A DNA stretch of 64,000 nt from Schizochytrium sp. TIO01 (GCA_004764695.1 SMSO01000014.1:6376029-6440028), one strand, 5' to 3'. Counted from the first letter of the stretch, positions 1 to 11,435 are shown. Translations and numbers: made by a program. The notes: generated by a model from the sequence alone, not told the origin.

Positions 1-2582
1 TTGGAATTCACGCAGCGCAACTCTTAAGGTGCTCGCTATAATGGATAACCAAACTGAGAGTAGGATCTGCCTGCAATTAATAGATAGCTCAAGAACAAAA
101 AAGCTTCGGAATATTTTTTCATGAATAGGGAATCGCACCAAGAGCTGTGTACTATCGCTTGTCCAGATCGCTTTCAGCTTGTGATATGCAAGTACAGTGC
201 TAGAGACCTGACATACCTCTCACATCCTTTTCTTCGGAATGCGTTAGAAACATTTTTTAATTGATTAATTAAAAAAAGAAAAGAAAAAAGGATTGTTTAT
301 TTATGGAGTAGGAGAGGTGTGTACTCAATGTACTAGTAAGTATTATTAGTTTGTTCTCCAAGAGGTTGTTCATGTCTATTCAGTTGAAGAAACGCCTAAT
401 GATCCATTTTACTCTCTAAGAGAGTAGGTAGTGCGCTCTCTCTTTTTTGCTGTATTCTTAGTTAGTTCTTTGCCACTTTCTCTGGTTTGCTTACTTTATC
501 TCAAACCTTTCTAACTTTGCGACTATATGACTTACAACGGCTCAGCGCACGCAAGCCTAAAGTAAATAGGCTTTTATTTTTTGGGGGTCAACACTTTAAA
601 GTTATATCAAAGATGAAGAGGGGTCCAGATTAAGTACAGATAGCCTGGCATCGTCATGAGATACATGCGTGCGTGCATTGATACAAGCGATTTCTGATTA
701 TGCATTAGCTTTACTGAAGCAGGCTCTTGTTAATCAAGAGTCCGTCTTGATAAAGGAGTGTAATTCTTAAACGTTGATCTTTGAGGTAACATAGCAAAAA
801 TCTCCGAGAGATCAGGAAGTAAGGCTAGGTAGGGGGGAGGGTCAAACATGGGAGGACTTGTGCAAAATGCCTGGTTTTCCCGTTATTTATACAGCGCGGG
901 GCAATTGATGCACAAATTGCCGCCGTATTTTGCCAGGAAAAACATATGGATTTCTACCTAATTTAATTAACACCTCAGCAGTTGTGGGGATTCCCCATTC
1001 GAAATAATCTAGAGCTAGGGTTCTCATAAATAGTGGTGGCGAGCTGTCAATGTCATATAACTTCATTTGATAACAGATTCACCAGAAGAAAGTCGTCTAT
1101 TTGTTGCTGTTTAATTGAGCTATGTTCCTGCATTGTCGATCATTGTCCATCTTTGTATGCAGAGGTGGTGACCTATTGCATTAATTTCATTGTAGCAAAG
1201 CAATAAAATAAGTGAGAGACAAATAAGAAAGGGATTTGAGCAAAACGAAATATTCTGCAAAGTTTGAAATATTTCACGAAACAAATATATGTCGAGGTTT
1301 CAGGAATTATAATCCAACTTTATTATAACTTATGACATTGCATTCCTAGTTACTCTTAAATTCAGCAATCAAAACTGATAAATCGTTCTTTCGTTTCCTT
1401 AATGTTTATTACACAAGAGTTTAACTCATGTATTTTTTTGCTACTTTTATAATTAAGTACGCCTCTCGAAAAGGCATAATAGGAGAGTCCTTGAAATCAA
1501 TATTTTCTACGAAATGCGTTCTATCCATGTATCGCTTACATAGAAATCCTTCTGACAGGCATCTAAGTTTTAACAAAAAAGAGAAGAGGTGTGTCCATGT
1601 CAAAATTGACATCTAGCACCTTCAGGAAAAAAAGCATCGCATTGTGTTGACTTCTTCAGGCTTTGAAATGCCCAGTCACATGTATGAATTCCGCAATTCC
1701 TTCTCCATGAAATAATTATTGTCAGATGTCTTGAAATATATATATGTGCATCCTCTCCCGCATGATGGCGGCCCTTTTATCAAGCTTCCTTCATACCTCC
1801 ATCGCTTCACCCCAGCATCTTGATTTCCGTGGCTGAGTCTTTCAAGTTTCACCCAGACTCAAAATCCATGAAATCACCAAATCATCAACTGGGGCCTAGC
1901 GTAACACATAAGCACCTCCTAGGCAATACCTAACGACCGCGCATGAACTGCCGGTGAATAGTCTATTGAGGAGTGCCCTCGCCAGTAGGTTATAGCTATT
2001 CTCTACAGTATACACCATCGTTTACCCCATAGTATTGGCATCAGGTTCACTATGGCCCCGCCTTCGACCTTTCTCTAGAGTTGTGAGGCTGTGCTGAGTT
2101 AATCAAACCAAGTTTGATCAACTTAAACATTGACCTTTGAAAGGGAAAGAAACTTGAAGTATGGCAACGTATAATGAACAAACAAATAGTCATGAATTTG
2201 GCCCTTTCGTTCCTCGTTTTCTTCTTATGGCTCGTTATTTAACACAGTTGCCTCCTATGAATGACTATATATCATATCCACTTAGATAAAGTGACGATGA
2301 TGGTTTGGAAAATCGAAGACTTGAATAGATAGGTATCTTCGGGAGGACTTGACAAACTCGGCGATCGATTTTCAGGACTCAGACAGTACCCTTTTGATTG
2401 ATCTGTGACTGCGCGTCGGTCTCGCGGGGCGCGGGACTTCTGGCGGTGTTGCATCCATCAGCTGTGCGAGGCTAGTGGAAAGCGTGGCGCTCTACAAGTG
2501 AACGTGTCGAGAGATTCGCCGTCTGGCGTCCACATCAACTAACATCGTTCATCGCCTGTCTCAAGCGCAAGCACCACTCGCC
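1..2582. other. AT-rich intergenic region, no gene seen
   Basis: No open frame longer than about 60 codons with plausible composition is present, and scattered GTAAGT-like motifs are not flanked by coding-looking sequence. The last 250 bases, which are more GC-rich, are probably the promoter and 5' leader of the PDS5 gene starting at 2583. I saw no tRNA or repeat array here. Confidence 0.6.
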
Positions 2583-5500
2583 ATGCCGAGACTCACGAGG
2601 GCATCCCGAAGGAGCGCTGCCAAAAAGGCGGAGGTCGAAGAGGAGGACCAGGTCGCAGATCAGACCGAAGAGCTCGCTGTGGAGAAGACTGTCGCTGCTG
2701 CTAAGAAAGACAGCGACGCCGAAGATGGCAACAAACCTGACGAAAAAAACGACGCAGCAAATGAGAATAATGACAACGAAAACGATTCTGCAAACGAAGT
2801 TAATGATGAAGAAGACCCCGACGAACGTGTGAGCGAAAACGGCGAAACCAAAGACAATGCGAAGGATGTTGAGGACGAGGACGATGTTGAAGAAGACGAA
2901 GAAGAAGACGAAGAAGACGAGGAAAAACCGACGCGTGCGAGGCGAGCATCTTCTGCTCGCAAGACAAACAAAGCTGACACAAAACCGCAATTGGAGCCAC
3001 TCTCACAGGGTAAAGGAGGAAAACTGCGGAAACGCCTCGAAGCTTGGCACAAAGAGCTCGAGCAACGAGAGCAGCTTGACGAAGACGAGGACTCGTCAGA
3101 ACTGGACCACATGGCGAGAGAGCTCATCAGACCGCTCGTCCTTAAGTGCAAAGAAAACACAGTGCTTCTTCTCGCCGGATGTTGCTTTGCAGATATCTTG
3201 CACATCTATGCCCCGGATCCCCCTTACCTCCCCGAGGAGATCAAAACAGTGTTTGAGTTCTTGGTGGACCGCCTTCGAGGCTTGCAACAAAAACCTGGTT
3301 CGACAACATATGCTTTAAGCTTCTATATCCTCCAGAAGCTCGCCTTGTGTCGCTCGAGTTGTATTCTTGTGGAGCTCACTGATGCAGATGATGACCCGCT
3401 CACCTCGGAAGACCTCATCGTCTCCCTGGTGGAGGCCATGTTTGATATTATGGTACCGACGCGGGAGCACAGTGTGGAGGCCTACGCCTTGGAACTTCTT
3501 GTCGGTCTCTTTGATGAAATGGATCGATTTTCTCCACGCGTGCTTGACGCATTGCTTGTGAAACTTTTACCTGAGTATCAAAAAGAGTCCCCTAAGGCTT
3601 TTGAGCTTGCGGTTAAAGTCATTCGCCAGCTCAGCGATCGTTTGCGAGAGCCGCTTTCTGCGCTCCTTAATGGGTTCGTATCTGGTATCCGCTCAGCGCG
3701 GGCAAGCGATGTTGTGGACAAGGGAAGAGCGCGCAAAAAGATGCGAAAATCCCTTAATGGCGATAGCGATGAAGATATGGATGAAGGTGATGACGAAGAA
3801 GGCAGCGAGGCTGAAGACAACGATCACATGCTTATTGGTGGAAATAATGAAGAGGAGGCTACTGCCACTGAGGTCAAAGATAATGTCTACGAGATCATCT
3901 TCCAACTCTTCCGTGTTGACCCATCCCTCCTCTTGTACACACTACCGCATGTTGCTGCACAGCTCGAGGCCTCCGATGAAGAGGCCCGTCGTGAGGCGGT
4001 AGGCGTAGTTGGCCGGATTTTCTGCCAAGTTGATCGTCAGTCTCTTCTTAGTGACAATTCTCGCCTCTGGGCCGCCTTTCTGCGTCGTATCCTCGATGTG
4101 GACAGTGGGATTCGTCTCTCCTTGGTGAGTTTTGCTGGTTTTGCTTTGAACAGGAGCGAACCAAGCAAGCCGGGCTCAGGAAACAGTGAGGATAATGACG
4201 AAGATGAAGATGAAAATGAGAATGGAGTATCTTCTGTTCCACATGGTGATACTAGTGAGTCGACTCTTGGGGCAGGTGCAGGGGCAAATTTCTGGGTGAA
4301 ACATTTTATTTCACCAAATTTTCATGCTGAGTACGCCAAGACGTTGGAATCCACATTGCTAGACCCATCGAAGCACGAACCTAGTTTCTTGGAGCTTGCT
4401 TTGAATGACAAGGACGTTAATGTAAGGCGGGAAGCTGTGGAGGTGGTAGTTGCCTTTATATCTCGCCCTGGTGTTCTTCGTCAGTTCAAGCGTTTCGACG
4501 TGCATGACTCCCTTGTGCGTGCACTATCTATGCGCTTGTGTGACAAACGAGTTGACCTAGCCACAAGTGCTTTGGAGGGTTTGGCAAAGTGTTTCAATGC
4601 CGGGCTTGTTGAGCCTTACTGGGTACCCCAAGCTGAATTGGAAAACGAGGTGAACGAAAAATCTGATCGCCTTCTTGAAAATGAAAGCAATGAGGATGGC
4701 CCTAGTGAAGACAGTGAAGCTGTTAGTTTCTCTAATACAAACAAGGAAATGAGAGATGAGCCTTCCGAAATGCAAACTTTTGCTGAGGAGGTTCTGGAGT
4801 GGATTCCGCATGATATGTTCCTCCATGTCCTTCACCAACGCGCACATGACGACACTTTGATGTATAGGCTTACGCTGTGCTCAGTAATGGATAGTGTTAT
4901 ACTTGGTAGACGAAAGCACCGGAACCTGAAGGTGCGTGCTTGGATCCTCGCCCGAGTCTGGTCAAAATTGGAAGATATTGCACGCAATGCGTTCGGCCTC
5001 ATCATGCTTAAGCAACGTGGCAGACTTGTGGGATTGCTTTCGCAAGTTACACAAGCGCGCGAAGCCATGGAAGGTAAGTCAACCAGACGTGGACGCCGCT
5101 CGCTGGGCCAGCAACAAAACCAACAGCAATCAACAGAAGAAGCGGCTGCCACAACGAAGGGGTGCCGGGCCTTGAAGCAACTTGCGCAGGAATTTGTCCC
5201 ATCGGTGCGTTGTCCTGATGCAGCTACCAAATTAGTTAATGTTTGGGATCTCAAAGACAAACATGTGTTTAGGGATTTAAAGATAATTGGAGAATGCCGT
5301 GGGGCCGACCCAGATCAAGTAGCAGATGCTGAAACCGATCTCATCCAGCGGCTTGGTTCCAAGTCAGAAACTGCTCGCGCAGCCCGAGTCCTGACTACAC
5401 GCCTTATGGCTACAACCTTCGGTGAATTGGAGATGCTGGAGTTGTTGGGTGTGTATGCACGCATCGTAGCTAAAAGGGGTGATGATGCAGAGGTTGAAAA

Positions 5501-7790
5501 TTTGTGTTCTCTCATTGAAGCAACAATGTCGGAGATGCCAGAACTTATCGGTGTCGAAGCAGTCAAATCTTCTGCATGGATTCTTGCACTCGCGGAAGCC
5601 CGGTTTTGTCATCAAAGAAAGGGCAATGATGAAACCCAAACATCATCAGAGGCGAGAAGTGACCAAGTATCTTCTCAGCAAAAGAAGAAGCAGCAGAAGC
5701 AACAGCAACAGAGGCGGCGTAGCTCGCGAAACCGCCGAAGTACTGCATCCGCTGGATCATCTGCTATTGAAGAGGAGACAGACGTTACTTCTAACTTGAC
5801 CCCAACAAAGAGCGTGCAAACGTCCGCCCTGCCTATCCCCACGATGTCTGCTCGCCAACTCCAAGCTTATGAGAAACTTTCAGACCACAGTCTGGAAAAT
5901 CTCTGTATCGCTGCATGTAACGTCGCGTCAGCTGCTGCCGCAAAGGATGGACCTTTGCCGGATGAGTCGCAGCTGGAGCGGATTTTTCGTTATTCAGGAC
6001 GTGTTGATTGTGTGAAATCAGCAAGTAAAGCTTGGGCGCTTCATGTCATCCGTGAAACAAAACTTGGCACCGGCCAAAATAATGTCATGCGAGCCCGATT
6101 CAAAGCAGTCCTAAAGGATGCGATTGAAGCTGTGAAAACAGTTTTGAGAGAGAAACGCCGCGACTCCAATACCGTACAGTGTACATTATCGGTATTGAAG
6201 GCTCTTATCAAGTTATGCCCAGAATTTGCTGCTGAAGCTGATATTGACCTCTTTGGTCTTACCTCAAAGGTATTCGAGTATGTTCGTCACCCTTTCTCGA
6301 AGAAGCGAAAAGATGGCACTCCGGCTTCAAGCTCCCCCTCGCCAGCATCTCAAGCTCTGGAGACCGCAAAAGCAAAGGTCTTAGGGATTAAATTTATTTG
6401 TTATGAAATTCTGCGTCGAGTACGGGATTTTGATCCAGATGATCTGACAGAGCTTCGCAAACTGGTCTTGCTCATGCGCAAATTTGTGTCTGATAGTGGG
6501 GATCCATGGTCTCGCGAACAACAACGCAAGGCAAGCGGTAGTGCCACAAAGACGACTCCGAATAAGAGAAGGAAGTCAATCAGCGAGACAATAGTCTGGC
6601 CACCTAGTGAGGATGAATCATTTGTCCAACTACGTCTGCATTCTGCAAAAGCATTGATTAAGCTTGAGGCACGCTGTCCCGGTGGACCTGCACGCGATGT
6701 ACTCCGTGAGGCAAATGAAAAACAGCAAAGTCACCAACGTGAAATTCAACGCTGGGTAGAACTGAGTTGGATTGCATTGGATCCTGATGAAGCAGCACGG
6801 GAGGCATTTGTTGCAACGCTCTACAAAGAGTTCATTACGCGTGGTCGGGAATTGTTTCGATATGGTGCGTTTTTCCCTTTGGCAGCTGCCCTACGACCCA
6901 AGGGTGCTGCACATGGCCACATGACTCAGCTTTTGAGATTTTTGCAACGTACATATCAAGCAAAGACAGAACGTGCTGCTCTGCTTGGTCGTGGTGAGAA
7001 TCTAAACATTGCTGCTCAATTCGCCCCAGAAAACATGGTGTCCACGCTTATTTATCTTGTGGCGCATCATCCTCAAATGCCCATTGCACGGGAAGCAGCT
7101 CAGGATTTTGTTAGTTCTCTTGCAGGACAGCGTGCGCTTATCAAGCCATTGGTAACTCTTTTTGATGGTTTGTCAAGTGTAGCTCCCCAACATAATACAA
7201 ATGCTGGCTTGCTGTATGCCTTGTTGGAAGTCATGCGTCGTCATACAGATGCACTTAATCCGGGATGTGACAACATTCACATGATTGGTGAGATTTGCCA
7301 GCTTCTTATTAAGCATCGTATGAAAGTGAGCCCGGATTTACTGGAGTACCCTGGTGGAATTATGCTACCTAAAATGTACGTAGCAGTTCAAGCTACACCT
7401 CTTCGCCAACACAACGATATTGCTTCCCCTGGAATGGCCCCGGTAACGCCTCGAAACAGCTCCAAGGCTACCGAACGATCAGCTCAACGCCAACGCCGTT
7501 CCTATCAAAATGGGGCAATGCTGCCTGCAAACTTTGAGCTACGTGTTGGTGCCGGTAGTGGAGGAGCTGCGTTGGCAACCTCAGCTGATGAATCCTTCAA
7601 TTTTCGGCGAAAGCGTGTACGACCCGTTGCCTCCAGGACTGGATCTTCCTCAAACAAACAACGAAAGCAGCAGCCCCAGTCACATGTCCCGCCTGTCACC
7701 CCTACACGCCGGCAACCTTCCCGAAGCACTAAAACTGATGTCGGCTACGCCGATGTGGAGCACAGCGATGACGATATGAGTGAGGAGTAA
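2583..7790 (+). CDS. PDS5: PDS5-type cohesin regulator (HEAT-repeat protein)
   Basis: This single 1735-codon frame starts at the first ATG and encodes a sister-chromatid cohesion regulator. In characterised eukaryotes PDS5 binds the cohesin ring in the nucleus and controls its loading, acetylation and release together with WAPL and sororin or Eco1. The diagnostic part is residues about 175-385. It includes the segments RPLVLKCKE, CCFADILHIYAPDPPY and ILVELTD, followed by the LLVKLLPEYQ helix, in the order and spacing of the PDS5 N-terminal HEAT region. Residues 15-120 form a very acidic, low-complexity leader, more extended than in animal PDS5. Helical repeats continue to about residue 1590, interrupted by acidic or Gln-rich loops. 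The C-terminus is basic (RRKRVRP, NKQRKQ), consistent with the DNA-binding tails of this family. The protein is longer than human PDS5B (about 1450 residues), mainly because of linkers. No intron is needed. Confidence 0.9.
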   Translation: MPRLTRASRRSAAKKAEVEEEDQVADQTEELAVEKTVAAAKKDSDAEDGNKPDEKNDAANENNDNENDSANEVNDEEDPDERVSENGETKDNAKDVEDEDDVEEDEEEDEEDEEKPTRARRASSARKTNKADTKPQLEPLSQGKGGKLRKRLEAWHKELEQREQLDEDEDSSELDHMARELIRPLVLKCKENTVLLLAGCCFADILHIYAPDPPYLPEEIKTVFEFLVDRLRGLQQKPGSTTYALSFYILQKLALCRSSCILVELTDADDDPLTSEDLIVSLVEAMFDIMVPTREHSVEAYALELLVGLFDEMDRFSPRVLDALLVKLLPEYQKESPKAFELAVKVIRQLSDRLREPLSALLNGFVSGIRSARASDVVDKGRARKKMRKSLNGDSDEDMDEGDDEEGSEAEDNDHMLIGGNNEEEATATEVKDNVYEIIFQLFRVDPSLLLYTLPHVAAQLEASDEEARREAVGVVGRIFCQVDRQSLLSDNSRLWAAFLRRILDVDSGIRLSLVSFAGFALNRSEPSKPGSGNSEDNDEDEDENENGVSSVPHGDTSESTLGAGAGANFWVKHFISPNFHAEYAKTLESTLLDPSKHEPSFLELALNDKDVNVRREAVEVVVAFISRPGVLRQFKRFDVHDSLVRALSMRLCDKRVDLATSALEGLAKCFNAGLVEPYWVPQAELENEVNEKSDRLLENESNEDGPSEDSEAVSFSNTNKEMRDEPSEMQTFAEEVLEWIPHDMFLHVLHQRAHDDTLMYRLTLCSVMDSVILGRRKHRNLKVRAWILARVWSKLEDIARNAFGLIMLKQRGRLVGLLSQVTQAREAMEGKSTRRGRRSLGQQQNQQQSTEEAAATTKGCRALKQLAQEFVPSVRCPDAATKLVNVWDLKDKHVFRDLKIIGECRGADPDQVADAETDLIQRLGSKSETARAARVLTTRLMATTFGELEMLELLGVYARIVAKRGDDAEVENLCSLIEATMSEMPELIGVEAVKSSAWILALAEARFCHQRKGNDETQTSSEARSDQVSSQQKKKQQKQQQQRRRSSRNRRSTASAGSSAIEEETDVTSNLTPTKSVQTSALPIPTMSARQLQAYEKLSDHSLENLCIAACNVASAAAAKDGPLPDESQLERIFRYSGRVDCVKSASKAWALHVIRETKLGTGQNNVMRARFKAVLKDAIEAVKTVLREKRRDSNTVQCTLSVLKALIKLCPEFAAEADIDLFGLTSKVFEYVRHPFSKKRKDGTPASSSPSPASQALETAKAKVLGIKFICYEILRRVRDFDPDDLTELRKLVLLMRKFVSDSGDPWSREQQRKASGSATKTTPNKRRKSISETIVWPPSEDESFVQLRLHSAKALIKLEARCPGGPARDVLREANEKQQSHQREIQRWVELSWIALDPDEAAREAFVATLYKEFITRGRELFRYGAFFPLAAALRPKGAAHGHMTQLLRFLQRTYQAKTERAALLGRGENLNIAAQFAPENMVSTLIYLVAHHPQMPIAREAAQDFVSSLAGQRALIKPLVTLFDGLSSVAPQHNTNAGLLYALLEVMRRHTDALNPGCDNIHMIGEICQLLIKHRMKVSPDLLEYPGGIMLPKMYVAVQATPLRQHNDIASPGMAPVTPRNSSKATERSAQRQRRSYQNGAMLPANFELRVGAGSGGAALATSADESFNFRRKRVRPVASRTGSSSNKQRKQQPQSHVPPVTPTRRQPSRSTKTDVGYADVEHSDDDMSEE

Positions 7791-8757
7791 AGAACGTGAA
7801 AATGGTAATACCATAATGTGTAGCATTAAAAACTTAAAGATTAGGTTTACTTTGTTATGGGCTTGCTTTATCCAGCAACCAATTTTTCCTGCTATAATTG
7901 GCATTGTCTTCAATCGTAAAGCTAGCTTCTTCGATTACGATAATGTATTTCTGTGATTTTGAACACCACAGCCTTCTTATAATTACTTGTCTAATTCTTG
8001 GTTCGTGCTCAAAATGTTGAGAACACCTTATATGATTTACAGTTGGATGATTCGACAAAAACGTAGAGTAGCAAATAGTACTACTGTTCATCACAGTTTG
8101 GCCTTAACTTATAAGAAAGCCTAATCTGAGCATTCAGACTATTAGGATATCAGTCTTCCCAAGCAAAACTTTACAAGAATTTTGCATTGTTTCATATTAT
8201 ATGGAGCGGCACGTTGCAAGAACTGTCCTCTCGTCTATACACTATGGAACATCCGAGCAGGTAACTAGCATTCGTGTTGTAGCCTGAGGCACTCACTCAA
8301 ACAAACACATAAACAGCCTTGGAACAAGCCATATACCTGTGCTTAGGTCCGCGAGTGTGTTAATCAGCGCATTTCTGCTCATTAGAATAGGAAGGTGGGT
8401 ACTTATACATGTTAAATGACAGCAGCCTAATCTTCAGCGAATGCTGCCTGAGAGTGATGAGCTGTAAGCCCCATTTGCAAGCGGCATATGTGAATAGATA
8501 TTCCGATGTGTCCTAAGATTGCCGCAACTTAAATGATGTTTTTCCATGTACTTGGGTAAGCTGCCTACAGATCTAGGTAGGTAGTTATGATTTATGAATA
8601 AAAATAATCTTTGTTGCATAAGTTCCTGTAACAATTGTCTTGGCACTTGAGGGAAAACTTCGAACATTCCAAACCTCAAACTCAAGGAGAGCGCAGTGAG
8701 ATACTAAAAGCATACGCGGCTTTTGCTTAGTCTGGCAGCGTTTGACAAAGAGTTGAA
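7791..8757. other. intergenic region between PDS5 and GFA genes
   Basis: About 970 bases of AT-rich DNA. A minus-strand open frame of 83 codons (8434-8685) has no ATG at its start, and I do not regard it as supported. Otherwise I see nothing beyond the PDS5 3' flank and the leader of the next gene. Confidence 0.55.
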
Positions 8758-9654
8758 ATGGAGTTAAAAGCGCCCACTGCAGTGCAAAGCTCTTGTCTGT
8801 GCGGAGCGGTGAAGATCAGTGCCAAGGCACCCATGCACATCGATCATTGCCACTGCGACAACTGCACACGTACGAGTGGAAGTCCAGTGGTGCCATGGGC
8901 CACAGTACCTTTTGAAGGCTATGAAGTCTCAGGTGATGCGGAAGTCTACGAATCGTCCTCACATGGAAAGCGGGTGTTTTGTAAGAAATGCGGATCCACG
9001 CTTGCTTTTGTCCCTGAGGGAGACGAAGAAGTGGACCTGGCAGTGGGCTGTCTTGAGAACCGCGCGGAGCAAAGCATGCGACCTGCATTTCACATTTTCA
9101 CCTACAATCGCATCAGCTGGGCAGACTCCATCGACGATGATTTGCCTACGCGTGAGGATGCCTTGAAGCAAGAGATGAAAGTCCAGAGCACTCGAGGCAG
9201 CTCAGATCCTATCTTGCGCGACGAGATGATCACTGGTCACTGCTTCTGTAAAAATATTGAACTCACATTGCAAGGCCCACCTATTACTTCCCTGTGGTGT
9301 CACTGCAAGTCTTGTCAAGCATCTTCTGGGGGTATTGCGATTGTCTGGGCTTGTTGGGCCAGCGAAATCACCCACGGTGCAGACTCTGATGAGAAGCGAA
9401 CCCCATACCGACACGGAGCAGAATTTGAGCGTAGATTTTGCAAGACCTGTGGGTCTATGGTATCTGGGCACACACCTGCAAGCCCAGAGAAGACCTGGGT
9501 ACCAATCCCTATTCTAGATGAGCCGGGGCGCGTAGCACCGATGTTTCATCAATTCACCAGCAGCGCGCTCCCATGGCTTCGTGTACGAGATAGGCGTCAC
9601 AAGTTCGCAGGTAGCGCCGACTACTCGTGCTCTTTGGATGCAGTGGTAGCATGA
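8758..9654 (+). CDS. tandem GFA/CENP-V-domain zinc protein
   Basis: A 298-residue protein made of two copies of the GFA (glutathione-dependent formaldehyde-activating enzyme-like/CENP-V) fold. Copy 1 (residues about 11-120) has the zinc ligands C13-x-C15, C31-x-C33-x2-C36 and C75-x2-C78. Copy 2 (about 158-275) repeats this with C162-x-C164, C181-x-C183-x2-C186 and C228-x2-C231. Each copy therefore keeps the full set of seven cysteines, which in the family bind one structural and one catalytic zinc. GFA proteins are usually single-domain proteins of about 130-190 residues. Members act in formaldehyde/S-hydroxymethyl-glutathione chemistry or are of unknown function, and CENP-V is a centromere protein. 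I see no targeting signal, so a cytosolic location is inferred. The ATG at 8758 lies directly upstream of the first domain. The exact substrate cannot be told from sequence. Confidence 0.9.
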   Translation: MELKAPTAVQSSCLCGAVKISAKAPMHIDHCHCDNCTRTSGSPVVPWATVPFEGYEVSGDAEVYESSSHGKRVFCKKCGSTLAFVPEGDEEVDLAVGCLENRAEQSMRPAFHIFTYNRISWADSIDDDLPTREDALKQEMKVQSTRGSSDPILRDEMITGHCFCKNIELTLQGPPITSLWCHCKSCQASSGGIAIVWACWASEITHGADSDEKRTPYRHGAEFERRFCKTCGSMVSGHTPASPEKTWVPIPILDEPGRVAPMFHQFTSSALPWLRVRDRRHKFAGSADYSCSLDAVVA

Positions 9655-10160
9655 TGTTTATTAGTATAACCACAAAATGATTGCTCTTGAAAAAATTAAA
9701 AAAGCATTTCCCTTTTTACCTCATAGTGACCAAAATTCTGCATCGAAAGAGTTGTAGATTTCCCATTTCAAGGTCTATCTATACCTACTTGTTTGGACAA
9801 TTTCCTCCTGCAATGAAATTTTGAACGATTTCAATTCAACAAAAGCACTTAAATTTCTGCAATTAGAAAACTACTACCGGTGCCAAACATCCAAACCCGA
9901 TTAAATGTTTAGCATAACCTGTGTCATCAAATCATCATTTTGTGTTGTAGTACATAACATAGACCCCTCCCAAACTAAGTTTCCAATCTGATATTTCCAA
10001 CCCACTTTGCTGTGACATTTACCTATTAATACTAGCGGCGTTCTTGTTCTCGTTCTTTCGCCCCAAAGTTTTTTTAACCTTTTTGGTGGATTCGCGACAG
10101 TGCTGTGAAAGTCAACGACGCATAACCACTCCGGGTAGTTTTCCTACACCGTGAATCACA
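9655..10160. other. intergenic region, no gene seen
   Basis: About 500 bases of AT-rich DNA between two plus-strand genes. It contains only very short open frames and no recognisable repeat. The stretch near 10030-10160 is probably the leader of the downstream acidic protein gene. Confidence 0.55.
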
Positions 10161-11123
10161 ATGCAGGCACGACCGGGCGGACCCCGCCGCTGTCCGATGC
10201 CACCTCCTTTTCCTTTCCCTCAGCGGTGGGCGGAAGTTGCACAAAATGGAGGCGTCATGGGCCAAGCGCAATGGATGGTGCCACCAGCATACTTAGTGCC
10301 CTTTCAGGCGCACTCAAGTGGAGAGGTCGAGAGCGCATCAAATATCACTGAAGGGGAAGACATGGAGAAATTCGAGAGCGAAGAAGCTTTTCCGTTTGAA
10401 AGTGAAGTGGGTTGTGAAGATATGCATGAGGACCATCGACAAATTATCTTTCGTCGTGCAGATTTTGGAGATGACGAGGATGATGAGGATTATGGAGGAG
10501 AAATAGGCGTGGGCTATGACAGGTACTATGAAGACTCCAATAACGTGGATGACGAGGAAGATATTGTAGATTATACCAAGATCGTGTTCAAGAAGGAAGA
10601 CTTTGCGAATGAGCTTGGCGAAGACGATGACTTTGGTCTTGATGGTGGCATAGATTCTGATGTTGAGGTAGACGAGATTGAGGAGTCCTTTAATCTTGAG
10701 GGCGAGGGCGAGATTGTGCTAGTTGATGCCTGGGCTTCGAAACTCGTCGTAGCCGCACAAAAGCGTCATAACCGCCTAGTACAAGAAGCAAATAGTTTAG
10801 CTGCAGAAGAGAAACAACAGCATCTAACAATAATTCCAGAGCCCCTTGGTGAGCCACCAAATCTTGATAAAATAGAAAATCAGAAGAAGAAGAAGGGATC
10901 CAAACCAAACGACAAGAAGAAAAAGAATGCAAAGAATATTGTATCAGCACGGGAGAAAAATCTTTATAAACGATATGGTCCAGAACGAGGAAAGCGTATT
11001 GCCTTGAGCGAAATGGCCTTGGACGCCATCTTCGCAGTTCGCGCAGCTCGCTCTGGCCACCTTGCCGCGTCAACACCTGCGGCAACAACCCAACCTTTGG
11101 TTTCAGTAGCTCCAGCAGAGTGA
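10161..11123 (+). CDS. acidic orphan protein with a duplicated [IV]FxxxDF motif
   Basis: A 320-residue protein I cannot assign to a family. It starts with a Pro/Phe-rich segment (residues 12-45, with PMPPPFPFPQRW). A strongly acidic middle follows (about 60-185), then a helix around 186-215, a Lys-rich stretch (about 232-262) and a compact basic segment near 265-300 (YKRYGPERGKR, then ALSEMALDAIF) that looks folded. The short motif QIIFRRADF (94-102) recurs as KIVFKKEDF (140-148), each followed by an acidic Gly/Asp run, so the middle looks like two copies of a linear interaction motif. The composition suggests a nuclear or RNP-associated scaffold, but this is inference only. Codon usage and a single uninterrupted frame with ATG support a real gene. 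It converges on the dioxygenase gene downstream. Confidence 0.65.
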   Translation: MQARPGGPRRCPMPPPFPFPQRWAEVAQNGGVMGQAQWMVPPAYLVPFQAHSSGEVESASNITEGEDMEKFESEEAFPFESEVGCEDMHEDHRQIIFRRADFGDDEDDEDYGGEIGVGYDRYYEDSNNVDDEEDIVDYTKIVFKKEDFANELGEDDDFGLDGGIDSDVEVDEIEESFNLEGEGEIVLVDAWASKLVVAAQKRHNRLVQEANSLAAEEKQQHLTIIPEPLGEPPNLDKIENQKKKKGSKPNDKKKKNAKNIVSAREKNLYKRYGPERGKRIALSEMALDAIFAVRAARSGHLAASTPAATTQPLVSVAPAE

Positions 11124-11435
11124 CTATTTGTTCATTGACTTTGACTCAACTGCGTCGCCACCGCAACGAAGCTAGTTGCAATGAGCTACACGTTGGAGAA
11201 AACTTAGAGAATTATATTGAAGCATTATTTCCTTTAAAAAAAACAAATCTGCAGGCCCGGGGACCCTATAGCAAATGTACTGTAGAAAATGCATGGTTGA
11301 GTGCGAATAGTTAGATTAATAGTGCAAAGCCATGTACAAGTTATTCATATCTCTTAATGTTGCTTTGTGTATTCCTTTGTTGTATATTATCAGTTTGAAA
11401 ACGGGCAAAAAGTAGGCAAGCAGTCTATAGAAATA
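11124..11435. other. short convergent intergenic region
   Basis: About 310 bases between the stop codons of two convergent genes. It includes an A-rich run near 11237-11246 and AT-rich stretches that could serve 3'-end formation on either strand. No gene is seen. Confidence 0.55.

Noticed and set aside
2535-3205. Minus-strand frames of 151 and 181 codons opposite the acidic start of PDS5
   Set aside because: They are Ser/Phe-rich reverse reads of GAG/GAA/GAC codons and have no domain signal.
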